Assembly: GCA_008828725.1 (NCBI GenBank)
Contig: MEHQ01003384.1
Coordinates: 62,001 to 126,000 of the forward strand
Length of the DNA stretch: 64,000 nt
Direction of reading: 5' to 3'
Source of the DNA: Saccharina japonica
Taxonomy: Eukaryota > Sar > Phaeophyceae > Laminariales > Laminariaceae
Part shown: one piece after another, positions 21,936 through 33,008 of the stretch
How the letters are laid out: the number at the start of each line of letters is the position of its first letter
Numbering within the stretch: position 1 is the stretch's first letter
The notes under the pieces: model-generated
The model's database searches: none
What the model was told of the DNA's origin: nothing
The model's input: the letters and a program-made list of their open reading frames with translations, nothing else
Made by a program: the position numbers and the translations under genes

Positions 21936-24176
21936 TGAAACTTCTTCACGGGGTGATTGATATATCGAGTGTGGCTTGAGTACGTAGAGTCAATGTATTG
22001 CCTCGACTACCCCTTTTCTATGTAGAACGACAGTCGTACATACGGGGAGAGCTGGCTGGCGGGCGATCGAGAGATAACCCCGACAGTGTGTGCGTGAAAG
22101 CCTTCGGGTGCAAGCGTCGGGGACAGGGATACATTACTATATATGCCTGTCTGTGTAGGGGCCCTCTGTTCCCTGAAAGAAAACATACGTTTCCTGCGGT
22201 TCCTCGAAGCAGGCGAAAGGGACACCACTGCTGCGTGTACGTATATACGAGTAGCTGTATTCCAGCGTTTGGACAAGGGCTCTTCGATCGTGTGCTGGTG
22301 TTCCGGCACATGAGTTAATAAAACATTAATTTATTTTTTGCCCAAGTTTTTTGTACCTCGGCTTGATGTGGAGCTCCTGCATGCATGAACCGACGACCAC
22401 ACTACAGCAGGTAAATAGTATCAGCCCACGGGACATTTTTTTTTGTCAACTGCGAAGAACAGCTGTTAACGGTGAAAAGAGCACACCCTTTTTGCGCTCG
22501 GCTTACAGAATGTTTGCCCTCCCGTTTCCCTCGTGTCGCGGTTGTCTAATTTCCAACCTTTTATTTGCTCGTACGACCTGGCGACATATAATAGCAGGCC
22601 AGGACAGCATGAGCGCAGAAAGTCCATGTAGTCTTGCCGACATATGATGTTACCGATCGCAGGTGTTTATTAACAGTAGGACCTTCGACGTATGGTAGTA
22701 GCGCAGCAAAGCTATATTGTATGCGAACACAGTATACGACCGCACGCGTCTATATGTCTGCCTGACTGCTGTGCATCGAGCTATAATACGGTACTACTAC
22801 TGCGGTAGTGCAGGAAGGCCCTGTAGTATGCTGACACACGACCGACCGTAAGTGCCCTGTCTCTGTCTGTGCACATGAAGCTACGTTGTTACGAGGGAAC
22901 AAACCACCACACCATCATCGTACAGCGCTCTCTGAAAACGGCAGCAACTGCCACCAACAACATCGAACGATAAGTAGAGAGGTTTTTTAATACACCCTCA
23001 CATCGCAGGCTCACCCCCCCCCCTTCTTCCCACCCCCCCCCCCCGCTCCCCCCGTGCCCCCGCCCCCGGCTAAAAAAGATAAAAAAAAAAAAAAACCCAA
23101 AATAAAACAAGCAAGTTACGCCTCGTACGTACGTGGGCTATGCATGCAATGCAGCCAAGCGACGGAAAACTTTACATACTACGTACAACAACCAACTTCA
23201 ACTTCAACTTCAAAGACACATCCTACGAAATTCCGACCACGGCCGCCTCGCGCCTGAGTTGAGTCCGGTTGGCCAGGTAAAAGCAAAAGTACCGCGGTAG
23301 GCACTGCGTATACTCGTCTCGCGCACTATTACGAGGGCGGAGAACGTACAGCCAGTAGTAGTAACCAAAACCAAAAGCGGTGGGTAAAACAAAAGGGGGT
23401 ATATAATACCTGTTTTTTTAGTCCATCGTCTGTTCTAATTACTACCACTGTTGTGTGTATGCCCGCCCCCCTCCCTCGTAATACATCGTTCATTTTAACC
23501 GAAGGAAAATAAAACGCCTGCCAGGTCTAATCTTGCCAGCTTCAGCCCCGCTAGGGCAGCTTTCCGGCCGACAAAAAATACAGACGTGCGTGCGTGTGAA
23601 TGCTCGAACCCTGTAAGGATGCCAGCATTATTACGATGTAACTTCAAGAGACTAAAAGACGACACGGCAGGTGTGTACTGTTACGCATATAGAATGTATA
23701 CAAGAGCGATCATCCAACCAAATGCTGCAGTCAGGCGGATGAAGAAGGAAGGATCACCAAGGTCATGCGCCCCGCGAGTGCGTGTGATCGAACACGACAC
23801 ACCATAGAGATAGACCGCTACGTACGAGTACTATAATAAATTTGCTGCACTTCCACAACGTTACGAGTACGTACGCGAGTATAGTTTGTGATCGAACACG
23901 ATACCCAGAATTTACCGCTACTCCTACTATTAACCCTACTGTACCATCCTTTCCCTCCCTCTGTGTACGCGCTATTAATATTCCCTGTACCTCCCTCCCT
24001 CCCTCCCTCCCTACACCAGTAGGGTGTTAACTTTCCATCGCCAACCATAGTCGACAGGGGGCTCTCTTAAACGGGAAAAAAAAATCATCCACGGTATATA
24101 CGTCAGTGCGTCCGTCCGTCAGTCCAGCTGGTCCCTCCATCTCACTCCAGGCGTCATCCGTCTTCGAATCCCCACA
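21936..24176. other. No gene identified
   Basis: C runs at 23,016-23,066 are followed by an A run at 23,083-23,095. Scattered CTACTACTGC and GTACGAGTA motifs occur. No exon borders with a recognisable product were found. Confidence 0.4.
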
Positions 24177-24450
24177 CCTCGCACAGATCATCTACAGATA
24201 GATCATGATCTAGACCACCTAGTTCCTCACCTTGTCAATGTGAGAGGTTGTCCGTGACCTTGCATCGTACAGATCCAACACACGAAACATGTGCTACTGC
24301 TGCACTCGTACGTAGATCATGCAGACTAAACGGCTCCCACCCGTCAACATGAGCTACGAAAAATCATCACATCATCACACAAGACCGGGAACAGGTCTGC
24401 CTTGAAATATCTAGATCATGATCTGCATGATCTGTATGACCTGTCCGAGG
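24177..24450. mobile_element. Small TIR element, 274 bp (copy 2)
   Basis: Inverted copy of the 14,189-14,431 element, with termini CCTCGCACAGATC and CTGTCCGAGG. It carries GATCATGATCTAGA-type palindromes. Non-coding. Confidence 0.7.
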
Positions 24451-24512
24451 GGTGAAAGTCTTGGCGACACACCGAAAAATCGCCAACAATTGCTCGACGC
24501 CCCTCCCCCCCC

Positions 24513-24599
24513 CGTGCTCCGTCCCGGCATTGTAGGGATGCGAGGGTCTATGGTCATACGACTACGGCCGTGCACGACATGAATACACCCCCCCCCCCT
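24513..24599 (+). repeat. C-tailed interspersed repeat, R2 type
   Basis: Reads GTGCTCCGTCCCGGCATTGT, GGGATGCGAGGGTCTATGG, TACGACTACGGCC, ATGAATACA and then a run of C. Confidence 0.85.
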
Positions 24600-25740
24600 C
24601 TCCGCCCCCCGCGCACAACCGCTACTATAACGCTCCGTAATCACGTAAAACGCCTTTCCATGCCAATTCGCACAGGGGCCCGGCAACCGCACTAGAGTGG
24701 TCCCGTTGCGCCTCCGTCAAGCCCTTCGAGTACTGTGGGTCACACCGGTGGAAAAATACCTGTTTTGGGGGACGATTCGCACGCACGCACGCACGCACGC
24801 ACGCATCGGGTAAAATATTGAAAAAAAAAAGTTTTTTCAACATTGCTTGTTGTTGCTGTCCTCACAGCAAGCAGTAACTCATGTCAATCATCGCGTGTCC
24901 GGGGTCACAGCACAGGCTCACAAAAAACTGGAGCGGAAGAATACCCCAGGGGTGAAAAAAAAAAAAACGAGTAACAGTAGTCAAATAAAACAAAGAAGAA
25001 AAAAAACAGATAGGCATCATATCTGAGACTGAATGACACATCGTTCATACACCTCAAAACAAGAAAACAAAAAGTCAAACTAGCATACGTACGTATGCAC
25101 ACCAGATGCATACGTACTTTGCATGAGTTGCAACCAAATCCAAGGGGGGCCCGCATACATACGAGGTCGTAGGTCCTCAGCTACACATGGTTGGGGAGTC
25201 TCCTTCCGTGATATTACCGTAAAAGGTTGGCCTAAACAAATGCCACCCGTTTTTTTTTCTACGATCCCATATATTTTCTTGGCCCTCCTTTCTCTTGCTC
25301 CCTCCCTCCCTCCCTCCCTCCCTCCCTCCCTCCCTCCTTATTTTTTGCTGTTGTCCATCCCATTTATTATCTTCGCCTCTCTTTCTCTCTCCCTTTTTAG
25401 TCTAACTCAAATCCGGGGTCACTAAGTAGGCTCTTCTCCCATCCCCCGACTACGGTACGCTGCCTGCATTTTTATCCCGAGAGATTCAGCACTGGTCTTT
25501 CCCTCGTCGACTTGCTCGGATTCGCTTACCCATGCCATCGAAGGCCGCTTCACAATGCGTTTCTTTTTAGTTTTTTTCAACAAATCATAAATTAAAATGA
25601 TCCCACCATCGTGGCGATTTGAACTCGTGGCTACCAATGCTATTAATAGTGAGCCTTTGAGCTGCCACTATTAATGGTCTACCGGCGCGGACCCCCGTAA
25701 CATAGTCGTAACCTCAGATCCGGGGTCACATATTAGTAGC
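24600..25740. other. No gene identified; simple repeats
   Basis: Contains GCAC repeats at 24,780-24,805, A runs, and a CCCT tetranucleotide array at 25,301-25,337. Confidence 0.45.
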
Positions 25741-25752
25741 CCCCCCCCCCCC

Positions 25753-25848
25753 CGTCTCGAAAGGGAGTACGTGCAGTCGCCGTCAATGGTAAAAAATGAC
25801 TATTCATATTAAAAACATCAATCAACAAATGAATCCCCCCCCCCCCCC
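25753..25848 (+). repeat. C-tailed interspersed repeat, R1 type
   Basis: CGTCTCGAAAGGGAGTACG, CAATGGTAAAAAATGAC and AACAAATGAAT precede a run of C at 25,835-25,848. A second C run lies at its left edge (25,741-25,753). Confidence 0.7.
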
Positions 25849-26068
25849 GCTACGGGGCGCGCCTTGCACTTTTATCACGAGAGAAGGGTTCATCACTTTT
25901 TTACCTGGTCGACTCGCGTCTATATATATATATATATACCTGCAGCACGGCTCAACAAGCGGGGCACAGACGACGGCGCTAGTTTTGCCTACCAGGTGTA
26001 GGGTGTATAGCAGTGCAGCAACCATGCCCGCACCCAACACGCACAGAACAAGAAAAACACAAAAAAAA

Positions 26069-26078
<10 letters not shown>

Positions 26079-26138
<60 letters not shown>

Positions 26139-26159
26139 AAAAAAAAAAAAAAAAAAAAA

Positions 26160-26234
<75 letters not shown>
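26079..26234. repeat. Long A tract followed by a CAA microsatellite
   Basis: About 83 bp of nearly pure A (with one C) run into about 24 CAA units. The open frames here encode only K, Q, T or N runs and are not genes. Confidence 0.95.
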
Positions 26235-26290
26235 AAACGTATCGTATCGTGCACCTGGTATAATACTTAGTATATAGGTACGTATCATAC

Positions 26291-26503
26291 CTGCTCAGTG
26301 GATTTTTCGTAGCGGATGTCTACCAAGAAAGGCTTCGCCCAACACCGTCGATCGCCCCCCTCTCCCTCTCCCCCCCCCTGCCCCTGTCCCTCTTCTCTCC
26401 CCTGCCCTCCCCCCATCTGGGCCTGCGCCGCGGCTTCTTTAGCGGAGCAGGGCGCTTCCAAGACGTGCTCTCTTAAGATGCCGTTGATTCGCCGCATGGA
26501 CTC
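26291..26503 (-). CDS. Internal exon, possible C-terminal region of the torsin-like gene
   Basis: On the minus strand the acceptor GTGTCGCAG at 26,504 and the donor GTATGATACG after 26,291 bound exactly 71 codons. The peptide starts ESMRRINGILREHVLEAP, has a Gly/Gln-rich insert in the middle, and ends AKPFLVDIRYEKSTEQ. It is on the same strand as the torsin-like exons at 28.8-32.6 kb and downstream of them. Torsins have a C-terminal helical region with a similar R..I...LR pattern, so membership is plausible but weak. If the exon at 27,848 is truly terminal, this belongs to another gene. Confidence 0.5.
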
Positions 26504-26536
26504 CTGCGACACCATCCATCACGCCAGAGGGAATGG

Positions 26537-26625
26537 GGGTGGGGGGGGGGGGCGTACTCATTCGTTGCTTGCCTTAGTCATTTGACCATTGACCACGCAT
26601 TTCTTTCGAGACGGAGCACCGTTCT
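26537..26625 (-). repeat. C-tailed interspersed repeat, R1 type
   Basis: On the plus strand a G run, GCGTACTCATTCGTTGCTTG, GTCATTTGACCATTGACC, then CGAGACGGAGCACCGTTC. Confidence 0.85.
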
Positions 26626-26859
26626 ATCTGTTTGACTTGTACACACCTGATTTGAATTGTTTTTTAACCTTGGACTCGTCATTTTATTCCTACTCTTGTT
26701 ACACTCGGCGCGTCCGCTTCGACGAGTGATGTCTCCTCTCTCTTCGACCTGCGTCTGTCTCGCTGCGCTATTTTGCTGCTGCACAGTCACATCACTCCAT
26801 CCTCTCCTCCCTCTCTCTCGGCATTCTAACTTCGGGCGTTCTCGGCAAACCCGTCCCTC

Positions 26860-27690
26860 TCGCTAATGCATGCCGATCACATCCATTCCAATCAAGCGGA
26901 TGCGTCCGTCGCATCGCAATTTCATCCGCCGTCCCTGCGCCCATCGCCACGCGCGTACTGTCGCGTCGGAAGATCCTCTGTCCACATATCGGTCGGCCGC
27001 ACCGTACCGAAGTTCGGCCTTTGAACTACGTGCGGGCCATTCAATGATCCCTGAACGCGCAAGGCCACCATTCGAAGATGCCTGCCTCTTCTCGCGCCGC
27101 CGAAGTCCTTGACCAGCGCCACGCGTTATCACTGGCAATACCAGACGATGGTAATTATCGCGATGCCCATTTCCCTGACGCCGCCCGAAAGACGTCCAAC
27201 TTGCCTGATCAGCAGTGTAATCTCGGCGGTAAGGTACCCAGCATGCGGCGTTTGCACCATCCGAAAGGCTCGGCCTCCGGCACTCTGCGTGAAGGGTCGT
27301 GCGGTAGACGGGTAACCAGACCAAACCGGTGATATCGGACGATCACCCATCTTTCTGTTTATTGAGGAAGGCGAGCGCAATCAATCCATCAGGATGACCG
27401 AAACCCTTGCCGCTTGCGATCTCGATTTTTCGCCTTACGGCTCAAGTAGGGATCGTGTCAAAAAAATTGAGGCGCGATTCACCCCATTCATCGAATCCCA
27501 TGCCACTCGGGATTGCAGGGCGAGTCGGGTTGTCGCCCGAACCAAGTGTACTTTGCCGAAAATTCCAGTGACGTATCCGTGGCTTTAGCGTTCGGCATGG
27601 TCTGCCTCATGCGGGCGATGTAGCCGCCATGGTTGTGACTTGTCCGTATCGGGTTGCTCCCGTCATCACGCTGCGCGGGTCGCCGAACAC
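26860..27690. other. Stretch of atypical composition, no gene recognised
   Basis: About 830 bp without homopolymers, CTG/CAA motifs or TIR elements. It has an even, moderately GC-rich composition and many CG dinucleotides. Overlapping open frames exist on both strands but I recognise no product. It looks unlike its neighbours, so it may be foreign (bacterial or organellar) or simply unique host DNA. It is followed by a CT-rich tract at 27,695-27,845. Confidence 0.35.
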
Positions 27691-27847
27691 AATTCTCTTC
27701 TCTGTTTTCTCTCCTTCTTCTCTTTCTATGTCTCCTTCCTCTCCTCTCTCCCCTCTCTCTCTCCTCTCTCTCATCACTCTTTCGCTCTCCTCTGCGCTCT
27801 TCTTCTTCTCTCTCTCCTCTCTCCTCTTCTCTCTCTTTCTCCTGACC

Positions 27848-27955
27848 TTAATCCCCGTCCCTCGCCCCGTACACCGCGAGGTCGTGCTTGTAGACCTCCT
27901 CCTTTCGCCCTGTTTTCGGCTCAACGTGTAAGGTGGAGTAGCGGACGTACTGCGG
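27848..27955 (-). CDS. Possible terminal exon of the torsin-like gene
   Basis: On the minus strand an acceptor, CCTGGTACAG, precedes a frame PQYVRYSTLHVEPKTGRK, then EEVYKHDLAVYGARDGD and TAA at 27,848-27,850. It starts at phase 0, matching the end of the 28,799-28,835 exon. A donor-like GCGGTGTACG inside would instead let it splice on toward 26,503 in phase. The composition is coding-like; the family assignment rests on position and phase only. Confidence 0.45.
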   Translation of the reverse strand, partial: PQYVRYSTLHVEPKTGRKEEVYKHDLAVYGARDGD

Positions 27956-28282
27956 CTGTACCAGGTGCCACCTCAGGTCTTCCGTGTCGTTCCATGTCAG
28001 GACACCATTCAATACATAAAAATCATTCGAGCGAGAAACCAGGCGAGCCGAAAACTGCGCGCACGGTGTGAACAAAAAAAAATGCTGCGGCGGTGAGGTT
28101 TTGCGAAAACAAAAATAGCAACTACAAAAAACCTTCCGACTGTTCTGGCTTGTTCTGGGTACAAATATAAGCGGTGACGATGTTGCGCGGCAATATATTG
28201 AGTACGTCACGCATGAATGCAGCCGACAAGCAGCTGGGCACACGAAACCGTCAATCACGCCCATCCGCCCCTCCCCCCCACC

Positions 28283-28370
28283 GCTCCGTCTCGAACGGAA
28301 CACGTGGTCCAATGGTAAACATGAGTAAAGCGAGCAACAAATGAAGTACGCCCCTCCCCCCCCCCAAAAA
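28283..28370 (+). repeat. C-tailed interspersed repeat, R1 type
   Basis: CCGTCTCGAACGGAACACG, GTCCAATGGTAAACATGAG, AGCAACAAATGAAGTACG, then C runs. Confidence 0.8.
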
Positions 28371-28798
28371 AAAAAAGAACAGACACCACAGAGAAAACGC
28401 CTTTCCGCCTCCTGACTGAACAGCAGCGGTGATGCATGAAACAATAGAAAAAAAGAAAAACCAACGAAGAAAAAATTGTCGGGCAGAAAACAAACAAAAC
28501 GGCGGCCGCCGTAGGGCTGACGTCCAACGGACCAATACATGGCGTAAGTTAGAACTACGGTTCAAATCGACGGCGGCACAGAGTGTGTGGAAAACAACAT
28601 CCCCCCTACCCCCATACGATTTCAAGCCCACGCGTGGAAACCAAACCGCCCGCCTCCCGCCCCACCCCATGCAGCATGTAGCAAGGCCCACTCCTGCACG
28701 CACCACGGGTAGTGTACAGCCCCCCGCAAGCGTCCCGCAGCTTCCACTTTACTCTTATCATTCGAAGGACGATTGCTCGCCGGTCCAATGGAGGTAAC

Positions 28799-28835
28799 AG
28801 GGATGACTTTGTCGACCACCTTGCCGAAGCGCAAC
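28799..28835 (-). CDS. Torsin-like AAA+ gene, small exon f
   Basis: On the minus strand the acceptor CTGTTCACAG precedes 37 bp. The first base completes the arginine codon left open by exon e, then follows LRFGKVVDKVIP. Torsins have a similar (I)D.(F/V)IPFLPL segment after the AAA+ core. The donor would be GTTACC, which is weak, and the expected FLPL continuation was not located. The phase and motif match supports the exon; its 3' border is uncertain. Confidence 0.55.
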
Positions 28836-29005
28836 CTGTGAACAGCAACAGCAACAGCAACAACAACACCAGGCCCACCGGTCAGAGAAGCGGTCGCGAA
28901 CCATTTCAAGTATGCAGTCGCGGTGTCCTATTCTATGCGCGCAACCAATTTTTCACACCCACAGACCACCGCACACACGTGGTTTGTCTACCTCATATCA
29001 CGCGC

Positions 29006-29330
29006 GGGGGGGGGGGGGGTGTACTCATGTGTGCAGCGGCCGTAGTCATGATGACAATAGACCCTCGCATCCCTACAATGCCGGACGGACGCGTGGGTTT
29101 TAAAAGAACCAGGGCAGACATTGCTTGCACCAAGGCGAAGCACCGTGAGGTTATTGGGCGAGTGCTTGAAGGTGCTGCATCCTGCTAAGAACCGCCTCTG
29201 AGGCGGACTTTGCATACTGGACGACAGCTTCATGAATAATTTAATTTCTGTGTGCCACTTCCGGACAGCAATGGCTTCTACTATGTAACGCTTCGGATGC
29301 CATACCAATTAACAACTACGTTGAACGACC
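29006..29330 (-). repeat. C-tailed interspersed repeat, R2 type, long copy
   Basis: About 325 bp. From the G run on the plus strand: GTGTACTCATGTGTGCAGC, GACCCTCGCATCCCTACAATG, GGGCAGACATTGCTTGCACC, AACCGCCTCTGAGGCGGA, ACTATGTAACGC. It matches 30,135-30,435 in inverted orientation over most of its length, and the 38.04-38.34 kb copy in the array. Confidence 0.8.
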
Positions 29331-30134
29331 AATTCCCTTGTGCGGACAAAGCTCTCCACCCGACAAATGATGCTACTCGACCGCCAGCTTTGGTGACCGC
29401 AAAAAAAAAAAAAAGGACCCTGGTTGTCTAGCTCACGCAGCGAGTGGCGTGTTTTACAGGCGTCGTTGCAACCGTACGCAACACCCTTGAAGAGGGGGGG
29501 GGCGGGCTACCGAATCACATTCATCAACAACAATACCCTCCGAAACGGGGACCCCGGCATGTCCTTCTCCTGTAGCTCGCCGGCACTGCGTACGGTAGGA
29601 TCAACCGTGACGCCACGCAGCGATATTACGCACCTCGGCCACAGCAAGCGCGTCGAATGCCTGACCCTTCCCGTACAGCGCCGACAAGAACACTAAAGCT
29701 CCCTAGGCAGGCCGCTATGTACCCGGTGTTCAACAGCCGACCTGCGTCTCCAGTTATTTTTTACCGATTGACTTCACTCATTACATGTCATACGCAACAA
29801 ATATATATCGGTATTGAACTTAAGCCATTTCGGTATTTATTAGATCGGCGTCGCGAATGCTCGCCCACCCGGGCCCCCCTCGCGGTACCCGACCCATCAA
29901 CCACAAACTCAAGACCCCCCCTCCCCGTCATATAATATAATGACTTATATTTATAGTTGGGTTGGCGTCGTTTGGCAGAACGACGCTGTAAATACCGCCA
30001 CTGCGCTGCGTGGACTAGACTAACCAGGGTGGCCTGTTTTTTTTTGTTATTTTTTTTGGCCGGTCACCAAAGCTGGCGGTCGAGTAGATCATTGCTGCGG
30101 GGTCGGAGAAGCTTTGTTCCGACACAAGAGGGAA

Positions 30135-30560
30135 TGAGTCGTATACGTAGTGTTTAATAATTGGTAAGCGTCCGCGAGGCAAGTTACATAGTAAAAACCA
30201 TTGCGTCTCACGGAAGTAGCACACAGCCGAACATCTAAAAACTATGAACTTCGTCCATATGAAGTCGCGCCTCAGAGTGGTTCTTAGGCAGATGCAGCTC
30301 ACCTCCATGCGACTCGCCCAATACCTCACGCGTTTCGGCCTGGGGCAAGCATGTCTGCCTGGTTGTGAAAAACCGCCAACGCCTCCGTCCCGGCATTTAA
30401 GGGAGCGAAGGGTCATGGTCATATGAACGGCCGTGGGCACAACATGATACAACCCCACCCCACCACCGCGAAAACCGACATGCTCCGTCCGTGGCATTGT
30501 CAAGGGATCGAGGGTAATGGTTCATAACGACTACGGCACGCATTAATGATACCTCCCCCA
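30135..30560 (+). repeat. R2-type repeat, long copy plus a second 3' end
   Basis: Positions 30,135-30,460 are a diverged inverted relative of 29,006-29,330. Positions 30,470-30,560 repeat the 3' end (GCTCCGTCCGTGGCATTGTC ... GACTACGGCACGC). The C tails are decayed to C-rich sequence. Confidence 0.65.
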
Positions 30561-30599
30561 CTTAGAGATATACGGGGGTTGAGAGAAGAATAAGAATGA

Positions 30600-31100
30600 A
30601 AGTACTGCACGGCCCCAATGAGCTCGCGAAAAAGCTAAACTGCGATTTCGTGTTAGGGACGCTGGACCTGCCAGAAAGAAGACAGGAGGTAACCAGTGCC
30701 GGGAGGAGGAGAAGTAGATCACAATGTGGCCCTGTGGCAAGCCGTAGAGAAATAGAGTTCACAATAGTGGGAGAGATGTGAAAGGTACAGGAGGAAGGGA
30801 TTGCTTGAGGAGAGATAGGAAAATAGACGAGTGGTGACATGGCAGCAGTTTGGTGCACTAAATAGTAGCGAGACAAACGATTCGCTAATCTTGAGATAGT
30901 GTGCCTACAGCGAGCGAAAGCAGGAAGGGGATAAAATGTACAAAAGGTTCTTTGTAATATATGGAAACAAGCGTAATGAAGCGCCCAAGTGTTGGAGGTG
31001 TCTCTATAGGATAGGACGGCTGCTTCGTCTCGAAAGATGCGTGGCAATGGTCAAATGACTAAGGCAAGAACAAATGAGTACGCCGCTCCCCCCTACCGCA
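30600..31100 (+). repeat. C-tailed interspersed repeat, R1 type, long copy
   Basis: Relative of 18,390-18,852 with the same block order. It ends AGAACAAATGAGTACG and a C-rich stretch (CCGCTCCCCCC). Confidence 0.8.
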
Positions 31101-31282
31101 TACCCGGTGCTCGACAGCCGAGCCACTTGCTCCGGACCTTTGGCCGATTTACTTCGTTCATAGCAAGCACAAAACAACTTGTTAATCGTTTCGATCGCCG
31201 CGTCAAAAAAGCACATAGTCCTACTATCGCGTTTCGGACGTCCCAAATCCCGCCTTCCGCATCTCGCAGGTCGTATGTCAGA

Positions 31283-31390
31283 GTGGGGTTGGGTTGGGTT
31301 GGGTTGGGTTGGGTTGGGTTGGGGTGGGGTGGGTTGGGTTTGGTTGGGTTGGGTTGGGTTGGGTGGGGTGGGGTGGGGTGGGGTAGGGCG
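31283..31390 (+). repeat. GGGTT/GGGGT G-rich satellite
   Basis: About 20 units of GGGTT grading into GGGGT. Four or more regularly spaced G3 tracts could form a quadruplex. The unit differs from TTAGGG and TTTAGGG, so I do not call it telomeric. It lies 11 bp beyond the donor of torsin exon e, in the intron. Confidence 0.9.
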
Positions 31391-31400
31391 GGACTCTCAC

Positions 31401-31450
31401 CGGTCCCACTGCTCGTCCAAAGCTATCTTCACGGCAGATTGGAGAACCCC
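31401..31450 (-). CDS. Torsin-like AAA+ gene, exon e
   Basis: On the minus strand TTGTTGGCAG precedes and GTGAGAGTCC follows a 50-bp exon encoding GVLQSAVKIALDEQWDR. It enters at phase 0, as exon d leaves it, and leaves two bases of a codon that exon f completes. It follows the sensor 1 region, in the place of the small helical AAA+ subdomain. Microexon size, borders and phase together make it credible. Confidence 0.65.
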
Positions 31451-31859
31451 CTGCCAACAACAACAAGAGAGACGCGCGCGGGGAAGAAAAAGCCATGCAA
31501 AAAAAAAGCCGAGAGGTGGGGATGATGCCCTCAGTCGTTCACCCCCCGGTGGAAATACGATAGGTTCAGCCAAGTTGCGAAACCAACCACGTTGCACCAT
31601 GCGCAGTGAAACGGGAACGTTTGTTTTCCTCTGGTTCGCACCCTAGCCTCGACAGTACGGTTATGATAATACATCAACCCTTTGGTAACGGCACTCACGT
31701 GTTGGCGAAAAAAATACTTTGGAAACTTGAGTAATATCATTTTTGGAGTACTGCCAAGGTTAAGAAGACAACGCATAGCGAAAGAAAACATCCACCCGAC
31801 GCTACACGACACGAGTACATAAAGAAAAATAAGCCAGAGGCTGGGACCGGGGGTGGTTA

Positions 31860-32070
31860 ACCAAGGGAGAGGAGGAGGAGGAGGGGGCATGGCATGTCTC
31901 TGTGGCGAACACACACAACAACAGCAACAACAACAGCATCACCAACACCAACAAAAACACCACCAACACCACCAACAACAACAACAACAACAACAACTAC
32001 AACACCAACTACACCAACAGCAACATCACCAACAACAACAACCACCACAACAACTTCGCCAACAACCACA
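31860..32070 (+). repeat. CAA/CAC-rich microsatellite
   Basis: A mixed array of CAA, CAC and CAG triplets. Frames encode N, T, Q or H runs only. It lies in the intron between torsin exons d and e. Confidence 0.9.
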
Positions 32071-32308
32071 AAATGCCGGGGCGGCTGCAAGTAAAGTCAA
32101 CATACCTCCAAAAAACAAAAAACGGGGGGGTCGCGGGAGGCGCCCGGAGAGACAAACGAGCAGCGCCCCGCACGCAAAGAACGGCGGGAACAACAGAACT
32201 ACAGTAGTAGGTACTGCTGCCAAACAGAACTGAGAAGTCAGCAGGCCAAAATAGTTTTCAAAAAAACAAAAAAACAAAAAAACAAACAGCGCAAGAGAAA
32301 AACTGGCA

Positions 32309-32431
32309 TCAGCAGCACCACCACCACCACCACCGCCACCACCACCACCACCAGCAACAACAGCAGCGGCAACAGCAGCAGCAGCAGCGGCAGCAGCGGC
32401 AGCAGCAACAGCGGCGGCGGCACCATCAACG
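32309..32431 (+). repeat. CAC/CAG/CGG triplet array
   Basis: CACCAC triplets run into CAGCAG and CGGCGG triplets, immediately beyond the donor of torsin exon d (minus strand). Read on the minus strand in frame with exon d it encodes an alanine/glycine run, so read-through of the donor would append a homopolymeric tail. Confidence 0.85.
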
Positions 32432-32451
32432 AAAGGGGGGAGTCCTCTCAC

Positions 32452-32618
32452 CACCACGACCTCAGAACGGCTCTTGAAACTCCTCACGACCGCGTCCAGA
32501 CGCTCGGCCCCCACGTCCGACACGAGCACGAAGATAACGCGGCTGGTGTCCACCGACACGGACTTCTTGCCCTCTTCGTAAGTGACCCTGGGGTGCTCCG
32601 ACATCGCCTCCATCAGCG
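32452..32618 (-). CDS. Torsin-like AAA+ gene, exon d (sensor 1 region)
   Basis: On the minus strand the acceptor AATGTTACACAG precedes 167 bp that end at GTGAGAGG. Its first two bases complete a serine codon opened by the Walker B exon. The peptide includes LMEAMSEHPRVTYEEGKK and SRVIFVLVSDVGAERLDAV. Torsins carry FIFLSNAGAERI at this point: the beta strand, sensor 1 residue and following helix. This is the best family match of the gene. The exon lies just left of the array, while the Walker exons it needs lie inside it. Confidence 0.8.
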
Positions 32619-33008
32619 CTGTGTAACATTTCGGCAAACGGCATTTTTTTTTTGTCGAATCGATATGTAGGGTCTCAGTCAGTTTGCTTCGGCTGGCCAG
32701 ACCAGTACAGTCTGCCGGTTGTTATTAGTTGGCTACATACGAGGATTGAAGTCTACCGGCTATTAATAGTCACACTACTACTGTAGTAATAGTTAGCTAC
32801 AAGGGTTAAAAATCTCCCCGACTATTAACAGTTACTAGTAATAGTTGGCTACGAGGTATCGCAGTTAGTTAATTTGCGGCGTGCGGCAATTTTTGCGGAG
32901 TTGTTTGCGTCCTTTGTACATATTACATACAAATATATGTAAAGAAATATATATATATATATACCAAGGTATATCTGGCTGGGGCGATTGTGGCCTGACG
33001 CGTAGGTA

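Noticed and set aside
25595-25680. tRNA-like sequence on the minus strand (GAGTTCAAATC box)
   Set aside because: The T stem and acceptor stem do not pair convincingly. At most a tRNA-derived relic.
25979-26288. Frames encoding long K, Q, T, F, C or L runs
   Set aside because: Pure translation of the A tract and CAA microsatellite.
31283-31390. Interstitial telomere
   Set aside because: The unit is GGGTT/GGGGT, not TTAGGG or TTTAGGG.
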